64,000 nucleotides of DNA from positions 8,996,501-9,060,500 of the forward strand of contig NC_079377.1 in assembly GCF_021018895.1 (NCBI RefSeq). The letters run 5' to 3'. This document shows, in pieces, positions 1 through 14,200 of this stretch. The translations under genes were made by a program, and so were the position numbers. How positions within the stretch are numbered: the stretch's first letter is position 1; each line of letters starts with the position of its first letter. This DNA is from Seriola aureovittata (taxonomy: Eukaryota > Chordata > Actinopteri > Carangiformes > Carangidae). The notes beneath the pieces are model-generated. The model saw only the letters and a program-made list of their open reading frames with translations, searched no databases and was not told where the DNA came from.

Positions 1-36
1 GGCCAGGCTCGGTGGAGGCAGCGTGGGGGGTCTTAC

Positions 37-73
37 ACCCCCACCCCACCCCACCCCTACCCCACCCCACCCC
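37..73 (+). repeat. C-rich (CCCCA)n-type simple repeat
   Basis: Irregular CCCCA/CCCCT units with at least six C-runs of 3-5. The opposite strand is G-rich and could in principle form a quadruplex (inference). It lies in an fgfr2 intron. Confidence 0.85.
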
Positions 74-440
74 AACATCAACAAGAAAAACAAATGTATT
101 CCCTCCGCTGTAGCTCCTGTACCACGTTTCAGAACCTTGAATCTTCATGTTTTGATCAGATCCACTGATGTACGTTCATGTATTGAGTGGTTCTCTGATT
201 CATATTGCTCCCAGTCAATATCATAACTTCAGCAAGAGAGAACATGCACCCTAACTGCTTGAGATATGAATGTAATGAGGTATGAACGACTCCAGGACAT
301 CGACCTACATGAATACATAGTAAGGCTGAATGTCTGGTCTTCTGAAGTGACCCGGAGCGTGTTGGTGTGCTTGTTTATTTGGTGAGTCACAGTTGGTTGC
401 AGGTGGACACGAACCTGCACAATCCACCAGGCAGACAAGC

Positions 441-468
441 AGAGAGAGAGAGAGAGAGAGAGAGAGAC
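441..468 (+). repeat. (AG)n microsatellite
   Basis: Uninterrupted AG dinucleotides, about 14 copies, in the fgfr2 intron. Confidence 0.95.
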
Positions 469-1267
469 GGTTACAAAGTAGCACAGAAAGGAGAGATGAG
501 TGTGTCAACAAGTGGAGAGATACCACGCTGTGATAGAGGAGAGACCAAACCTGGGGTTGGTTGTGTAAACAGATGGAGGAACTGATAAAAGCCCAACCTG
601 CTTGTCCACGCTCACTTGCCTGGTTGCAACACTAACATGGCCTGTAGCTGCCGCCATGCGCATGTGCACGTTCATGTTCGCGAGCGTGTCTGCGTGCTAT
701 CATACAGCCTTTGTGTGGACTTGAATCAAGCATGCCGTCAGCACAAGAATGATTCATTTGAAACACTCTGGATCTGTGATATAAACATGCAGCACGACGG
801 TGATGGAAATCAGCAGCATGGACTCCCTGATACTTAACTACCGGACGCTGCGATGAGAAAGAAGTTAATGCTTAATATTCCCTAGCTGTCGCTTATCCTC
901 TCCCTCCTCTTTTGTTTGCTGTGGGTGGTCTACTGTTTGTTTTGGTGTGGTGTGACTGGACAATGCCAGCCTGTGTGACCGGCCAGCCGGGCACAAAAGC
1001 CATCATTGAGATCAGGGCCAGAGTGGCACTGGGAGCGGGTTTGCGCCGCAAGCCACCGGACGGCAGAAAGAGGGCATTGACACCACTGCTGTCACACTGT
1101 TGAAGTTGTATCCAAACTTTGACTAAGTGTCTATGTAAATTATCTGTAGGTTAAAAGAAAGTGACGCTCATTGGGCCTAATGTTATTTATATTACCTTGG
1201 GAGCTCTTTAACACTATTTACAGACAAATCCTTCCGTTTCAGTCTCATTCTTGCGAGTAATTATTAA

Positions 1268-3613
<2,346 letters not shown>

Positions 3614-3778
3614 GAGTATCTGGACCTGTGCGCCCCAACAGAGCAGTATTCCCCCAGCTTCCCCGACACCCGCAGCTCCTGCTCCTCCGGTGACGACTCT
3701 GTGTTTTCCCACGACCCCTTACCGGACGAGCCCTGCCTCCCCAAGTACCAGCACATCAATGGAAACGTCAAGACATGA
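3614..3778 (+). CDS. fgfr2: fgfr2 terminal coding exon, C-terminal tail
   Basis: This exon encodes the last 54 residues of the receptor and a TGA stop at 3776-3778. It starts EYLDL, which with the preceding Glu forms the NEEYLDL site. Its Tyr is the phosphotyrosine that docks PLC-gamma in FGFRs (known for the family). [20 protein letters not shown] follows, then [15 protein letters not shown] and the end [13 protein letters not shown]2 tails end in HINGxVKT, while FGFR1 ends differently, so the paralogue is fgfr2. In CAPTEQYSP the residues after the docking Tyr differ from the mammalian form, which is SQPLEQYSP. This cytoplasmic tail recruits adaptors and restrains kinase activity. Acceptor, frame and stop all agree. 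Confidence 0.96.
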   Translation, partial: EYLDLCAPTEQYSPSFPDTRSSCSSGDDSVFSHDPLPDEPCLPKYQHINGNVKT

Positions 3779-3985
3779 GCCCCTACCCACCCACCCCCTC
3801 TACCCCGGCTCGACCTGCCCCAGTCTTACCCCTCGACATCCCGAAACACACGTAGCACAGACACCCTCTCTGACATCCACCAAACCTCCTGCCCCCCCAT
3901 CACCCCTCTGGCTCCCAGTGGACTAATGGACCCAGATGGGACTGGGCTGGTGGCAGCGCTGCTGTCACACACTCTTACTGCCATG

Positions 3986-4020
3986 CACACACACGTACGC
4001 ACACACACACACACACACAC
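3986..4020 (+). repeat. (CA)n microsatellite in fgfr2 3' UTR
   Basis: CA dinucleotides interrupted by a GTACG step near 3994-3998, about 200 bases after the stop codon. Confidence 0.9.
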
Positions 4021-4493
4021 TGCATGCCCACATGAGGTCTTAAAGGAGAGGCCAGGGACCCTGCAGAAGCTGTTTCTTACTGACTGAATTAATTGACGTT
4101 CACTGGGGACCCTCCTCCTCCGCTCCCTTCATATAAACACACAGACTTTTCAGTTTGGTTCTCATGTTTGTACCCAGAGAGTCTTCTTGCAATCAACGGC
4201 ATTACATGTTTGGTGATCCCATTCCAGTGGCTGGCATTCCAAGAGTGTTATTTGCTCCTGGAGGAATGTATGGATCGACGTGAACTTAAAACAAGGGACT
4301 AGAAGAGGATGACGAATAGGAAAAGGACTGAGAGACAAAGCTCTGACTAACAAAACAGAGGAATAGGGGGAGAGCACATATAGAGACTGCTCTCCTGTTT
4401 ATTTTGTAATATTGATGCATTTCTTTTTCGGTTCTCTTGATAAACCTTCCCAATTATTCTGGAGAAAAAAAATACACAGTATAATGTATAGTG

Positions 4494-4569
4494 CTGGGTA
4501 TATTTGTAAATATATTCAAATATGTATAAATATATATTATATATTTACAATGAATTATTTTTTGTATGG
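4494..4569 (+). promoter_or_regulatory. fgfr2: AT-rich 3' UTR block with 12-bp inverted repeat and Pumilio-type site
   Basis: TTGTAAATATAT at 4504-4515 is perfectly complementary to ATATATTTACAA at 4539-4550, so a 12-bp stem with a 23-base loop is possible in the RNA. TGTAAATA at 4505-4512 matches the Pumilio consensus UGUANAUA and would be buried in the stem. From memory the mammalian FGFR2 3' UTR has an almost identical stretch, which suggests long-term constraint. Function is inferred. Confidence 0.65.
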
Positions 4570-4656
4570 ACTCCGAAATAACCCCATCCCTCCCTACCCT
4601 ACTTTTGAGTTTGAGGCAGGTATGCTAACAGGTTATGTGTACTATATTTCTCTTCA

Positions 4657-4702
4657 CACACACACACGCACACACACACACACACACACGCACGCACGCA
4701 CA
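4657..4702 (+). repeat. (CA)n/(CGCA)n microsatellite in fgfr2 3' UTR
   Basis: CA repeats passing into CGCA units just upstream of the first AATAAA. Confidence 0.9.
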
Positions 4703-4726
4703 CGTGCAGACATGGATAAACACTTT

Positions 4727-4732
4727 AATAAA
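4727..4732 (+). terminator. fgfr2: candidate poly(A) signal AATAAA (proximal)
   Basis: Canonical hexamer about 950 bases after the stop codon. No clearly GT-rich element follows closely, so use is uncertain. Confidence 0.4.
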
Positions 4733-4829
4733 CACAAACACCTGTCTTACTCTCACTCAGTAACACAGTTGAGTATTGGCTTTCAGGGACTGAGGTAGCA
4801 TGTTAATTTATTGACTTATGTGTTTTTGA

Positions 4830-4835
4830 AATAAA
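4830..4835 (+). terminator. fgfr2: candidate poly(A) signal AATAAA (middle)
   Basis: Canonical hexamer in a T-rich then A-rich setting about 1.05 kb after the stop codon. One of three possible ends. Confidence 0.4.
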
Positions 4836-5301
4836 TCAAAAAAGTCTGGAAAAAAGAACAAAAACAATATGGCAGAAATGATGACATTAATGATGCTGAT
4901 AATACATAAATAATTCATTAAATTTATGGTAATTTAAAATGATCTTTCAACAGTAACAGAAAAAAGCTATTTTTAGTAGGTTTGAAAGATCCAGGTTTTG
5001 TAAGTTTTATATATGAATGTGAATTTTAAGTTAAATTTTTTAAAAAAGTGTACATTTTATAGTCAGCTAATCCCTTTCTTATGTAGATGTTGATGCCATT
5101 TCTATCCAGTCATTTTACTCTTTCTTAGATTTGCTTTAGGAAACGAGATTGATTTCTGGATATTTATGTATAATTGAAAGACAGAAGATTTTGGAAAAAA
5201 ACCTATTAGCAATCCGCTCCCTCATTTAGATTTAAATATAGACTCCAAATTTACTTGACAGAATTGAAAGCTGAAAAACAAAGTATTAAATCATTCAAGT
5301 G

Positions 5302-5350
5302 TTTTTTTTTTTTTTTTTCTACTGGACCAACTTTAATATGTTTTTTTTTT
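5302..5350 (+). repeat. poly(T) tracts
   Basis: T17 at 5302-5318 and T10 at 5341-5350, followed by GTTT repeats, just before the distal AATAAA. Confidence 0.9.
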
Positions 5351-5388
5351 GTTTGTTTGTTTTGCAAGTGTTTATGGCACATTTGCGA

Positions 5389-5394
5389 AATAAA
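5389..5394 (+). terminator. fgfr2: candidate distal poly(A) signal AATAAA
   Basis: The hexamer is followed within 15-45 bases by GT/T-rich sequence (TGTATCCTTG, then TCTGTTGG), the expected layout of a vertebrate cleavage site. Best candidate for the end of the transcript, about 1.6 kb after the stop codon. Confidence 0.5.
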
Positions 5395-6264
5395 TGATGG
5401 AAAAATGTATCCTTGTCCCAGTCTTTGACTCTGTTGGATGTTTAAGTTGCACTAAGTATGAAGTTGTGCATTTTTGCAGTGAGGGGCAGAGAATTTTTTA
5501 TTTTTATAAGTCGGAAGAATGTGCATCAATCATTAAACTGCACATTCCTAATTTTTTCTCAGTATCTGATGCGGGTGGAGATGGTCGATCTGTCATTTCA
5601 AAGTTCTCAGAGCTTTTCAGGAGAAAGTACTTTTGCTTGTATGCTTTGATTCCTTACTTACTATGTGAGAGGAGAAGTTCTCCACCATGCCTGTGGTTAA
5701 TTCAGAGAAACTGGACAAGTCTGCGGAGCCTCAGTAAGTGGGTTTTTCAGACATGTTTGTTCTAACAGGAGTGGTGTCATTTTACATAAAAACAACTTCA
5801 GTTATCCTGAAAGGCAAGTCTTCATGCAAAACCGCTGAGCTCAGCACAAACACAGTAAATGTGATCAAGTTAGATTCTAAACTTATGCCAGCGGTCAAAG
5901 CAATTTTGTTAATGAACAGGGAACTCATCACTGTCATGATAGTGTGGCTGTGTGTCTGGATCTTTGATCAGACAAAGAGTCTTTGTTTGTCTCCTGGCAG
6001 ACTAATAGGTGCTCTGATTAGCTGATTGATTTCTCTGTTTTTTCTCTTATCAGAACAGATTTAATTCAACAGAGTGAGTAGTTGATTTATCTGATTTGAT
6101 GTAAGTGAATCAAAGTTGATCTATTAGCGTGTGTGATTGATAGTGGCAGCCGTGGATTGTTGGTTGTATTTAGTAATGGTGGTGCATACAGTAGTATGAC
6201 AGTGGTGGAGCCACCGGGAGGTCATGGCATTAGGGAGAGCTTCTGAAGCAAGTGTTTGAAACCT

Positions 6265-6346
6265 TTGAATTTTCACTTGATGGTGCTGCATCAAAAGTTA
6301 ATCAACATAGTTATGACAGTTCATCCTGCGGGGGACATGAATGTAA
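6265..6346 (+). repeat. fragment of a common fish-type interspersed repeat
   Basis: The stretch running from TTGAATTTTCACTTGATGG through TTCATCCTGCGGGGGACATG resembles, from memory, the middle of a dispersed fish repeat that usually reads TGATGGCGCTAG, then AATTCATCCTGAGG, then GGACATGAATGTCTG. A fuller copy lies at 34253-34611. Family name not assigned. Confidence 0.5.
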
Positions 6347-6558
6347 TATATGTAATAATTGGTGGATGAATAGCAACCAAATAATAATCTGGAAGTCATA
6401 CATTTATGATTATAGAATATGTTGCTGTTATTCAACCAGTAAAATGACAATAACAACACGGGTTTTTACAAAGGTGAGTATATTCAACTTAAAAAAAAGT
6501 GTTCTTTAACATAAATCTGGAACCCCTCTAATACCAAGCTTCAACTTGTTCTGAATAG

Positions 6559-6590
6559 ACACACACACACACACATACACAGACACACAC
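6559..6590 (+). repeat. (CA)n microsatellite, interrupted
   Basis: CA dinucleotides with TA and GA interruptions. Confidence 0.9.
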
Positions 6591-7592
6591 CAGTTCCATG
6601 TCTTCCTCCAACAGACGTGTCCCCTCATGTCTCCGGAACCTAAAAAGGGCTTGGAGGGAAAAGTCAGTCAGAAAACATTCCTCTTTTTCCATAGAATAAG
6701 GGGGAAGAAAGCAGCTAGAGCCCCGGAGGATCGGAGGGGGATTGGAAAGAAAAAGTGGCAGGATAAACCACAGCTCCATACACCCTCATTAAAGGAGGGA
6801 GCGGGAGAGAAAGGCAGCCGGATATCCACACTGGCTATTGCACACTTTTATCAGAACGGCTGTCTATTGTGCTGTGGGCTGATGGCACACACAGGCAGGA
6901 GATGAAATAGAGGATTAGATTGTTTCATCTTGACAAAATGCCCCCTGAGCTGTCGTTGCATTTGTGTGAGACAAATACACTTTATCTGATGTCAGTAATG
7001 TGATGCAAGGGATCCTAACTTAGAGCAAAGCTTGCTCTCTGAGGAGATACTTTATCACTTCTGGTTACATATTGATAATGATGTAGGGGTGAATGAATAG
7101 ATGGGTTACCTATGACCTCAGTCAGTCAGCGATCATGTGAAGGCAACTGACAACTAATTTAAAACGAAGCAAAGTCTGAGTAAAGCCTTCATTTTTGGTG
7201 TTTTTGCAACAGGAAAAACACAGCAGATTCTCATTTATCTAATCACATTAAGTGTTGCTATTTATAGCATGGATTTACATCATACACATTTAATTCACCA
7301 TATAAACTTATTATACTGCACTGCACAATTAGAGAGGTGTATTTTGTCCATCCCCTTCTCCATCCATGAACCTGTTTTATATGTTGCACAGTCCATATAT
7401 CATATATCAAATATTAAATATGATCACATACTAAAATAGCTGTTTTGCGTGACTTTTATAAGGTCAAAATAAAAAGGAATACTGTTCGTTTGCTGCACTG
7501 GTTGCTGTCATGTATTTACTGCAGTAGGAATTCATTCTGATGTTTTATTTTTCCCCACACAAATGCCCCAGAAACTCACGGAGCAGTGATAC

Positions 7593-7610
7593 TTTTTTTT
7601 TTTTTTTTTT
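7593..7610 (+). repeat. poly(T), 18 bases
   Basis: Uninterrupted homopolymer. No retroelement body recognised beside it. Confidence 0.95.
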
Positions 7611-10365
7611 GCCCTGCACAGATAAACATGACCCACCACGCTCAGTCAAAGCCCTAAATGAGTTTTTCATTTGGAGGACTTTTTCCTCCATGGTTTTCCT
7701 AATACTCAGAAGATTAACCCAGTGACCCCTCAAGTGTTAGCTTTGAATGACTTTAGGGAGACGGGGCAGTAGCTGGAGGACACAAGAAGAACAATTCATG
7801 TTGAAGGGTAGAATCGTATGTGAGGTACAGATGTCTGCTTTTTGTTGCAGAGAAGTCTGACAGGACACTTCATTTGCCAGAGGATCAAACCTGACGCAAT
7901 CTGGCACAGTGACAGGCTGACAAATCGCTAGGGTAGCCTGACATTTTGGTGGTAAAAGTGATTTTCATTCTGATTCCGCTGTTTCTTCCTGTTTCCTCCC
8001 AGTTCCTCTGCGTCCTTCGTCCTGGCCCTGTCCTCCCTCGCCTAGCCATCTGGTGGGGCCTGGTGTGTTTGCACAAGGCTCGGTCCTCTGGAATGTCAAC
8101 ATGAGGTTTAGTGTGAAGCCAGAGGAGCCCACATCCACTGGAGATAAGACCCCACCAGCCCCAGTAGAGGAGGAGGAGGTCAGAGGGTGGGAAGCTGGTA
8201 GGCGTACTTAGAGGGTGACTTAAAGTTTAACAAAGCCGCCGAATGATCGCGATACCCACAGCTTAATCCCGAACATCCCGCACCAAACTCCAACTTTGCC
8301 TAACAAATGAGGCTGGTACAAGGGAACCAAAATCTCATTTCTGGTAGAAGACATCTGTGCTCCCCGCTGTGCTAATCTCATTATTTTATTTCCTGCATTT
8401 GAAGCAGATATTGCACTAAAACTCTTTGCCATTGACCAATGAGGTCAGAGTGTGTATCTGTCAAGGCTGTGCTCCGCAACCTACCATTTGCGTTGAGTAG
8501 CAGTTAATGAATGGTTCATCGCTAGGTCAGTGCTCATGAGAGGGAGGGATCTACTTTTGTTTGATTAAGGGCATGCAAGGCACCGTGTCTGGTTCTGCAT
8601 GGAAGGATAAACAAGTTGAGTGTGTGTTTGTGCGTGGGACTGCTGTGCATGTGCGAGTGACGATGTGTGTGGTTTGTTGCCGCATGGGATCTTCTAAACA
8701 TTCGCTAATGGCGCAATTGTGTCTGAGCAGTTGTAAGGCACAGATTCCACTTCCAGTTAGTTTATATGCTGACTTTGCAACGTCTGAAGGTCTGAGGTAA
8801 CAGCTCTTGGAGGTTAATCAGTGGAAAAAGAAGAGCGGAACCCAAATTGTTTAGAGGAAGATAACAGATTAGAACTGACAAACTCAAGAAGTGACATATT
8901 TGAGTAGAGTTTAAACTGCTTTTGTTTGTCGACTAAGCAAAAGACACAAGAATAATGTGCTCCATTTAATATTGTTTTGTCAGATATAAGTAGGTTAAAT
9001 ATTGCACATTCTGGGAAACAGAGCTATTGTTGATCTATATACACAGAATTTCACATTGCAAAATTACGCTGCAGTCCACACTGGTGAGGTTTGTTACACT
9101 GGACTAACGTGGCAGGTTTCATAGCTCTGGGTGTGTTCTATAAATGAGCTTAGTCATAATGTTCCCTGCCCATTGATGCCAATCACAACACTCGCCCGCC
9201 CCGCACTCACCCCATCGGTCAGCCCTATTCCCCGGTGTCTTGTCTTGCAGTGATGATGTCATTGGTGACATCGAAAGCCATAAACCCTGACGCATGCTAA
9301 TGATGTCCTGCCAAGGTGTCAAACATGGGTTTTCCAATGGTGAGATATTTCTTATTCTCTGCACAAACAAAATGCCTCATGTAGTAAAGATTTATTTGGG
9401 CTTATGAACGAGCATGTGACTGAGGCAAAGTTGGTTTTTAGAAGAAACTGATATACATGCAGCAAAGGTCGAGATATCTGACTTTTAGTCTCCAACATGG
9501 ATTAAACCACCGAAACATTGGCTACTACATTTCCCACAATGCAACTCAGTAGTGTCTATCATAAGGCCTGCTCTGCCTTGTATACGCCAGTGTCTTTTAA
9601 ATCCTCCCCAGTATGTAACACTGGCTTTCCATTAAAAATGTGGAGTCATCACTTGAGTAAAGCCCCAGAGCCACAGAGGACATTAAACACCTGTTATCAC
9701 CAGCTGACAACTACTGTATGTGACTAGTAAATTGATTTTGACATTTAAAATTGATGGATGACCCTTTAATTCAGAAATGTGATGGTTGCGTGGATTGATG
9801 TTCAGTATTTTTCTGGTTGTAAAATGAATGTATTTCTTTCTGGATTAAAAATAGTGGTTAATCCCAAGATACACCGTTTCTATTCACCTACTGGGCTTCA
9901 TTTCATGATAGCAGTTATTTATTATCTGTTTTTCTTTCATGCTTGCACTGACAGCTGTGTTTGCAGGAGCACCTGACCAAGCCAGAGTCACAGCGGAGAG
10001 TCCAGCCCATGTCTCTGCAGTTTATTTACATTATTATGTTCCTTGGAATTGTGTCTAAAAAGAGTTAAGAAGAGCAAACAGCAAAATCAGCGGAAATATG
10101 CATGGCCAAGTTTACAGACAAACTGCAGTTCTTCCCGCACACAAGTTCATCTGAGCTCAAGGCGCAGTATATTATCGACAGGAGGACAGAAAGGTGGCTG
10201 TTAGTGCGTCGCAGACTGTAAAGAGTCTGTTACCTCTGCTGGCCTCCATGTCAAGAGACATACTGGATGGAGATATATGGCAGTGTACACACAGGACAGT
10301 TAACCACTCCTGCACTGTTACTGTCATGAGTAAACACAGACCCAGGCCAATAAAAAAAAGCTTGT

Positions 10366-10381
10366 AAAAAAAAAAAAAAAA
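10366..10381 (+). repeat. poly(A), 16 bases
   Basis: Uninterrupted homopolymer, with a poly(T) tract about 175 bases downstream. Confidence 0.95.
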
Positions 10382-10556
10382 GTGCCCATAAATGATGTTT
10401 GATTGAAACTGTGCAGGAGGGCAGGTCCTCAGAGCTATGGCTCCCAGGAGTCCACACACACACATTGGTGCTGGAGGTGGAGAAAGAGGAGGAGGGGGAG
10501 CAAGAGCAGGAAGTGGAAGAAGGGAGGTCAGGATTGATTTAGAAGGGAGTTTCGGA

Positions 10557-10576
10557 TTTTTTTTTTTTTTTTTTTT
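10557..10576 (+). repeat. poly(T), 20 bases
   Basis: Uninterrupted homopolymer. Confidence 0.95.
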
Positions 10577-11103
10577 GTCTCCAATAGTGAAAGTAGAGGA
10601 AAGAAGTGTCAAATACATGATTCAGAGCCACAATCCTGCTTCCACAGGGGTCATTATAATTTTAATATGTAACTTTTAGTCATTCAGAGCAAGATGAATA
10701 TCTTCCTGGTTACATACCATAACCCAGGGTTCTCCCAACATTTCTAGGTCTTAGCAATCTTCCCACCAGAGTTCAGGAGGAAAGTTTACACATACTCAGC
10801 TGCAAATGTTGGCGCCTACCTTTGTCAGGTGGACTGTTTTCACAATCTAAATGACAAATGATCACTCTGACAATGCCATGGTGACAGACAGGGGATATAA
10901 ATCACATGGGAAATAAATCACCGCAAGACCCTCCTCCCCTTTTCACCTGCATCACTCTTTCCAGCTAACAAGAAGTCCACTGTTTCTCTGAATGCCAACA
11001 CAGCTCATTTCCCTTCACCACCCCCCCTACTCAATTTGTCAATTTCAAATATGCTTTCAGCGTTTTGTTGGTTCTTTTTCTGCCTGTGTTTGTGTCTCCT
11101 GGC

Positions 11104-11125
11104 ACCCCCCCACCCCCACCCCCCC
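11104..11125 (+). repeat. C-rich tract
   Basis: C-runs of 5-7 separated by single A. The complementary strand is a possible quadruplex former. Confidence 0.85.
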
Positions 11126-11191
11126 GTCTCTGACTTGAATGGCTCGAGTGATTGTGTGCTGCTGAAAGTTTGGAGGCAGGTAAAAGGAAAC

Positions 11192-11194
11192 TTC

Positions 11195-11233
<39 letters not shown>
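11192..11233 (+). repeat. (CT)n microsatellite
   Basis: CT dinucleotides with one TG interruption near 11201, about 20 copies. Confidence 0.95.
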
Positions 11234-11235
<2 letters not shown>

Positions 11236-14200
11236 CTCAACAGTTAGCAGGTCATTAAACAAAAGTGTGCAGCGAGTGACGTGCCTCTATACCTGCCTGT
11301 CTGCTCAGAAACAACAAGAGCCAGCTCTGTCCTGCCCACGCAAGATGGGATAATTATGGCTCCTGACTTAATCACTTACAGTACCTCAAAGCCCTTTAGT
11401 TCTACACTTTTCATGCCTATCTGCCTCTCTTTTCTGATTTGCCGCCACTTGCCAATAGTGAAGTGTTGCGACATTATGGATTGTTACTTTTTTTTTTTCA
11501 ACCAGAGACAATGATGGGTGTGGGCAGAGTGTTGCGGTTGAGGTAGTTCGTACATGCACAGAGAGAGAGGCAAACAGTTCAAAGTGTGCTGCAGGCTTAA
11601 ACTCTGAGTTCTGGGTTCACTCGCAGGTTAGCATCCATCTCCTCTAGGCTCCACACATTTGTCCATTTCTCACATTTTCCAGAAATGAGTTTGGATTCTT
11701 GAGTGAGTTGAAACGGCTGCAGTAAGTCTCAGTCTGTGTCATGGATCAATACAATGCTGATCAAAATACTTTGCTGCTGCTGCTCACTGAACTGCTTTAT
11801 TACTGATATCATGTATACACGGTTTGTGCACCAAAGTCTGCTCTTATCCATGTGTCCCAGTTGGGAACATGTGAATCCATAGGTTGAACCTCAGCCTGTT
11901 TCTGCTGTGAATACATTCACTCCCATGCTCCATGAGGTGGCTGGCCCCTGCCTGAGCACAGAGAGGGGGGGGGGCAAGGAGAGAGCGCCCCTGAAAAGGT
12001 GCTTTGTGCTGGTTTAGAAGGGCCCGAGGCTTTAGCCTGTCAGAGGTTGTGGTTCTAGGCCAGCAGCCAGGCCTTCAGACCCTCTCGCTGGCAGGACTGA
12101 ACTACCATCTGGAGTGACGGGCCCTTCCTGAACTGCTGCGTGAGCTGCACAGAGCCAGGCTGGGCTGAGCTGGTTAGGCTAGGCTGAGACACACCACGGA
12201 GGGCTGCAAAAATAAACCATCGGTACTTTGCTGAAATTCCTTGGCTCCGGAGCCTTAACTCTGAAGATGATTCCCATGGGAGAGTGGCAGAGTGGCCTCA
12301 CACTGAGCAGCAGAGTACAGGACAGACCTACTTTAGAGACCTCACTGCTTAGACCTCCAAAACAAATCCATGACTGTGATCTGGCTTGTTGATGATTGTG
12401 TTGGATGGTAATGAGGATGATAATGATGTTTGAATTGCACTCAGAAAACAGCTCAGGTTGCATTTGGCTGCCCGTGTAGAATGCCTTGACAACTGAAGAA
12501 AAAGAAGAAATGGTGTGAGATGAGTCACTATCATCAAAAGTGATTTATTATGTTTATGGAAGTCTGTGCCCTGGCTGTCATCAACAGAAGAAAGAGGGAA
12601 TGATCAGCACACTTCATGGTGCTGCAAACAAATTTAAGCAAAGCGGCACAGACAGGCAGACTCCTGAGTAACCCGTTCTTTCATTGGGTTTGTTTACCTT
12701 TCAGATCCAGACTTATATTGTGCAGGAAAAGGAGGTTTGACAAAGGAGTGAGAAGTGCAGGGTGCAAGATCGACACAGTGTGTGTGTCAGCCTGGCAGTC
12801 AGACTCATGTAGACTCAGATTTGTGTGGAGTGCATATACTGCAGACTTTACTGCTGCATTTCAGCCACACTGCTGCACATGAGATGAAATCAAAGTTTTC
12901 CCCTTCAGCTGGAAAGCGAGATAATTCATGGTACACTTAGTATGAGGGAGAAAAATGTGAACCATATTGTGTTGGGTGTTTTAGTGCGGCAAGTTTCTGC
13001 ACTTCCCCATCCCCCTAGTCCTGCAACAGAATAAAATTCCTTGGCCTTTTTGGAGCTGGCCCAAGCCAAGCAAATTATGGACCAAAATCTTTTTATATGA
13101 ACCTCTGTCACGCAAAAACATCACTAAGCCCCATCTCTAGTGTTCCCCTCTCCGGGAATCAGCCCTGTTTTATCCCATTCCGCCGGGCAAGGCCATTATG
13201 TTGAATCCTTGAGGCCTCCCTAATCGAAAGGGAGAGAAAACAAACAAAAGAGCAAAAGCCAGGGCCCTGCCGAGACCACTTCAGAGAATTTGATGCAAAA
13301 CAAAACACAAGCAAGTCACATCGATAGGCCTGGACAGTATAACTGATCAATATATCAAAAAATCATCATCTCTCCACTGAGGCTTTGGAGTTTAAGTCAC
13401 AAACCTAACAGCTGGAATCATAATCAGACCCAAAAATCTTTTTCTCATCTGAAACTCATGAGCCATTATTAAATGACTATTCATTTTTTCAAAATAATTG
13501 TTTATTTTATATATAATAATATGATGCTGTACTCACCAAGTTAATTGCTGCCATCTGGGAAAACAGCGATATCACAAAAAAGAAGTCCTACAAGGCAAGA
13601 AACACATGTTCTGAGACTGTCAGACAGACGGACAGACTGTCAGTTGGAAATGAAGGTGAACTGTAAAATTCTTACCCTTTTATTTCAGAGGCACTTTGTA
13701 TCTGGACTTCCCAAGGTCTGGTGTCATTGACCTCGGCATTGAATTTTTCCAGTTTTTCCCATTTCTCCATTATAGTCATGCATATCTTTGCCAAAATTTC
13801 ATAAAGATGTGTATTTGCTGCTGTGGTAATGTATCATAATTTTACCCTATCAAATAAGGCCACATCTGAAATGCCTCCACTTTTGAAAATAAACTTCATA
13901 GTTTATACAAACACTGGAGAAAGTTTCATGATTTATACACAATATCTTCCAATATACATAAACAATGTCATCGTATAGCCAGTAAAAAAAATAACATAAT
14001 ATAGTAAGTAATGAAAACGAAATACTATAGTAAAAAACGTTAGTATATTAAGGCATAAAAATGCCACAGTATAGTAAGTCGTAAAAACATCATAGTATAG
14101 TAAGACATAAAAACATCACAGTATGGTAAGGCATAAAAAATGTCATAGTACAGTAAGGGACAAAAAACTTAATAAAATGTCACAGTATAGAAAGGCATAA

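Larger units (their letters stand above)
3779..5394 (+). other. fgfr2: fgfr2 3' untranslated region (end uncertain)
   Basis: Sequence after the stop codon, C-rich at first and then increasingly AT-rich, with no long frame. It includes two CA-type microsatellites and a block at 4494-4569 that closely resembles, from memory, part of the mammalian FGFR2 3' UTR. Three AATAAA hexamers (4727, 4830, 5389) offer possible ends. The outer limit is set here at the last one and is an inference; the mRNA may stop earlier. Confidence 0.7.
5395..13966. other. non-coding 3' flank of fgfr2
   Basis: No exon with recognisable homology and coherent splice sites was found on either strand. Open frames are short (mostly under 100 codons) and several are driven by CA, T or CT tracts. 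It holds the repeats listed separately and a few compositionally balanced stretches (for example 8220-8480 and 13150-13330) that could be regulatory. It fits the gene desert known downstream of FGFR2 in vertebrates. Confidence 0.7.

Noticed and set aside
3614..3778. Assignment of the receptor as FGFR1, FGFR3 or FGFR4
   Set aside because: The tail ends HINGNVKT, the FGFR2-type ending, and the 3' UTR has an FGFR2-like block. FGFR1 ends differently.
10366..10576. Poly(A) followed by poly(T) as ends of a processed retrocopy
   Set aside because: No gene-like sequence lies between them and no target-site duplication was seen. They are separate homopolymers.
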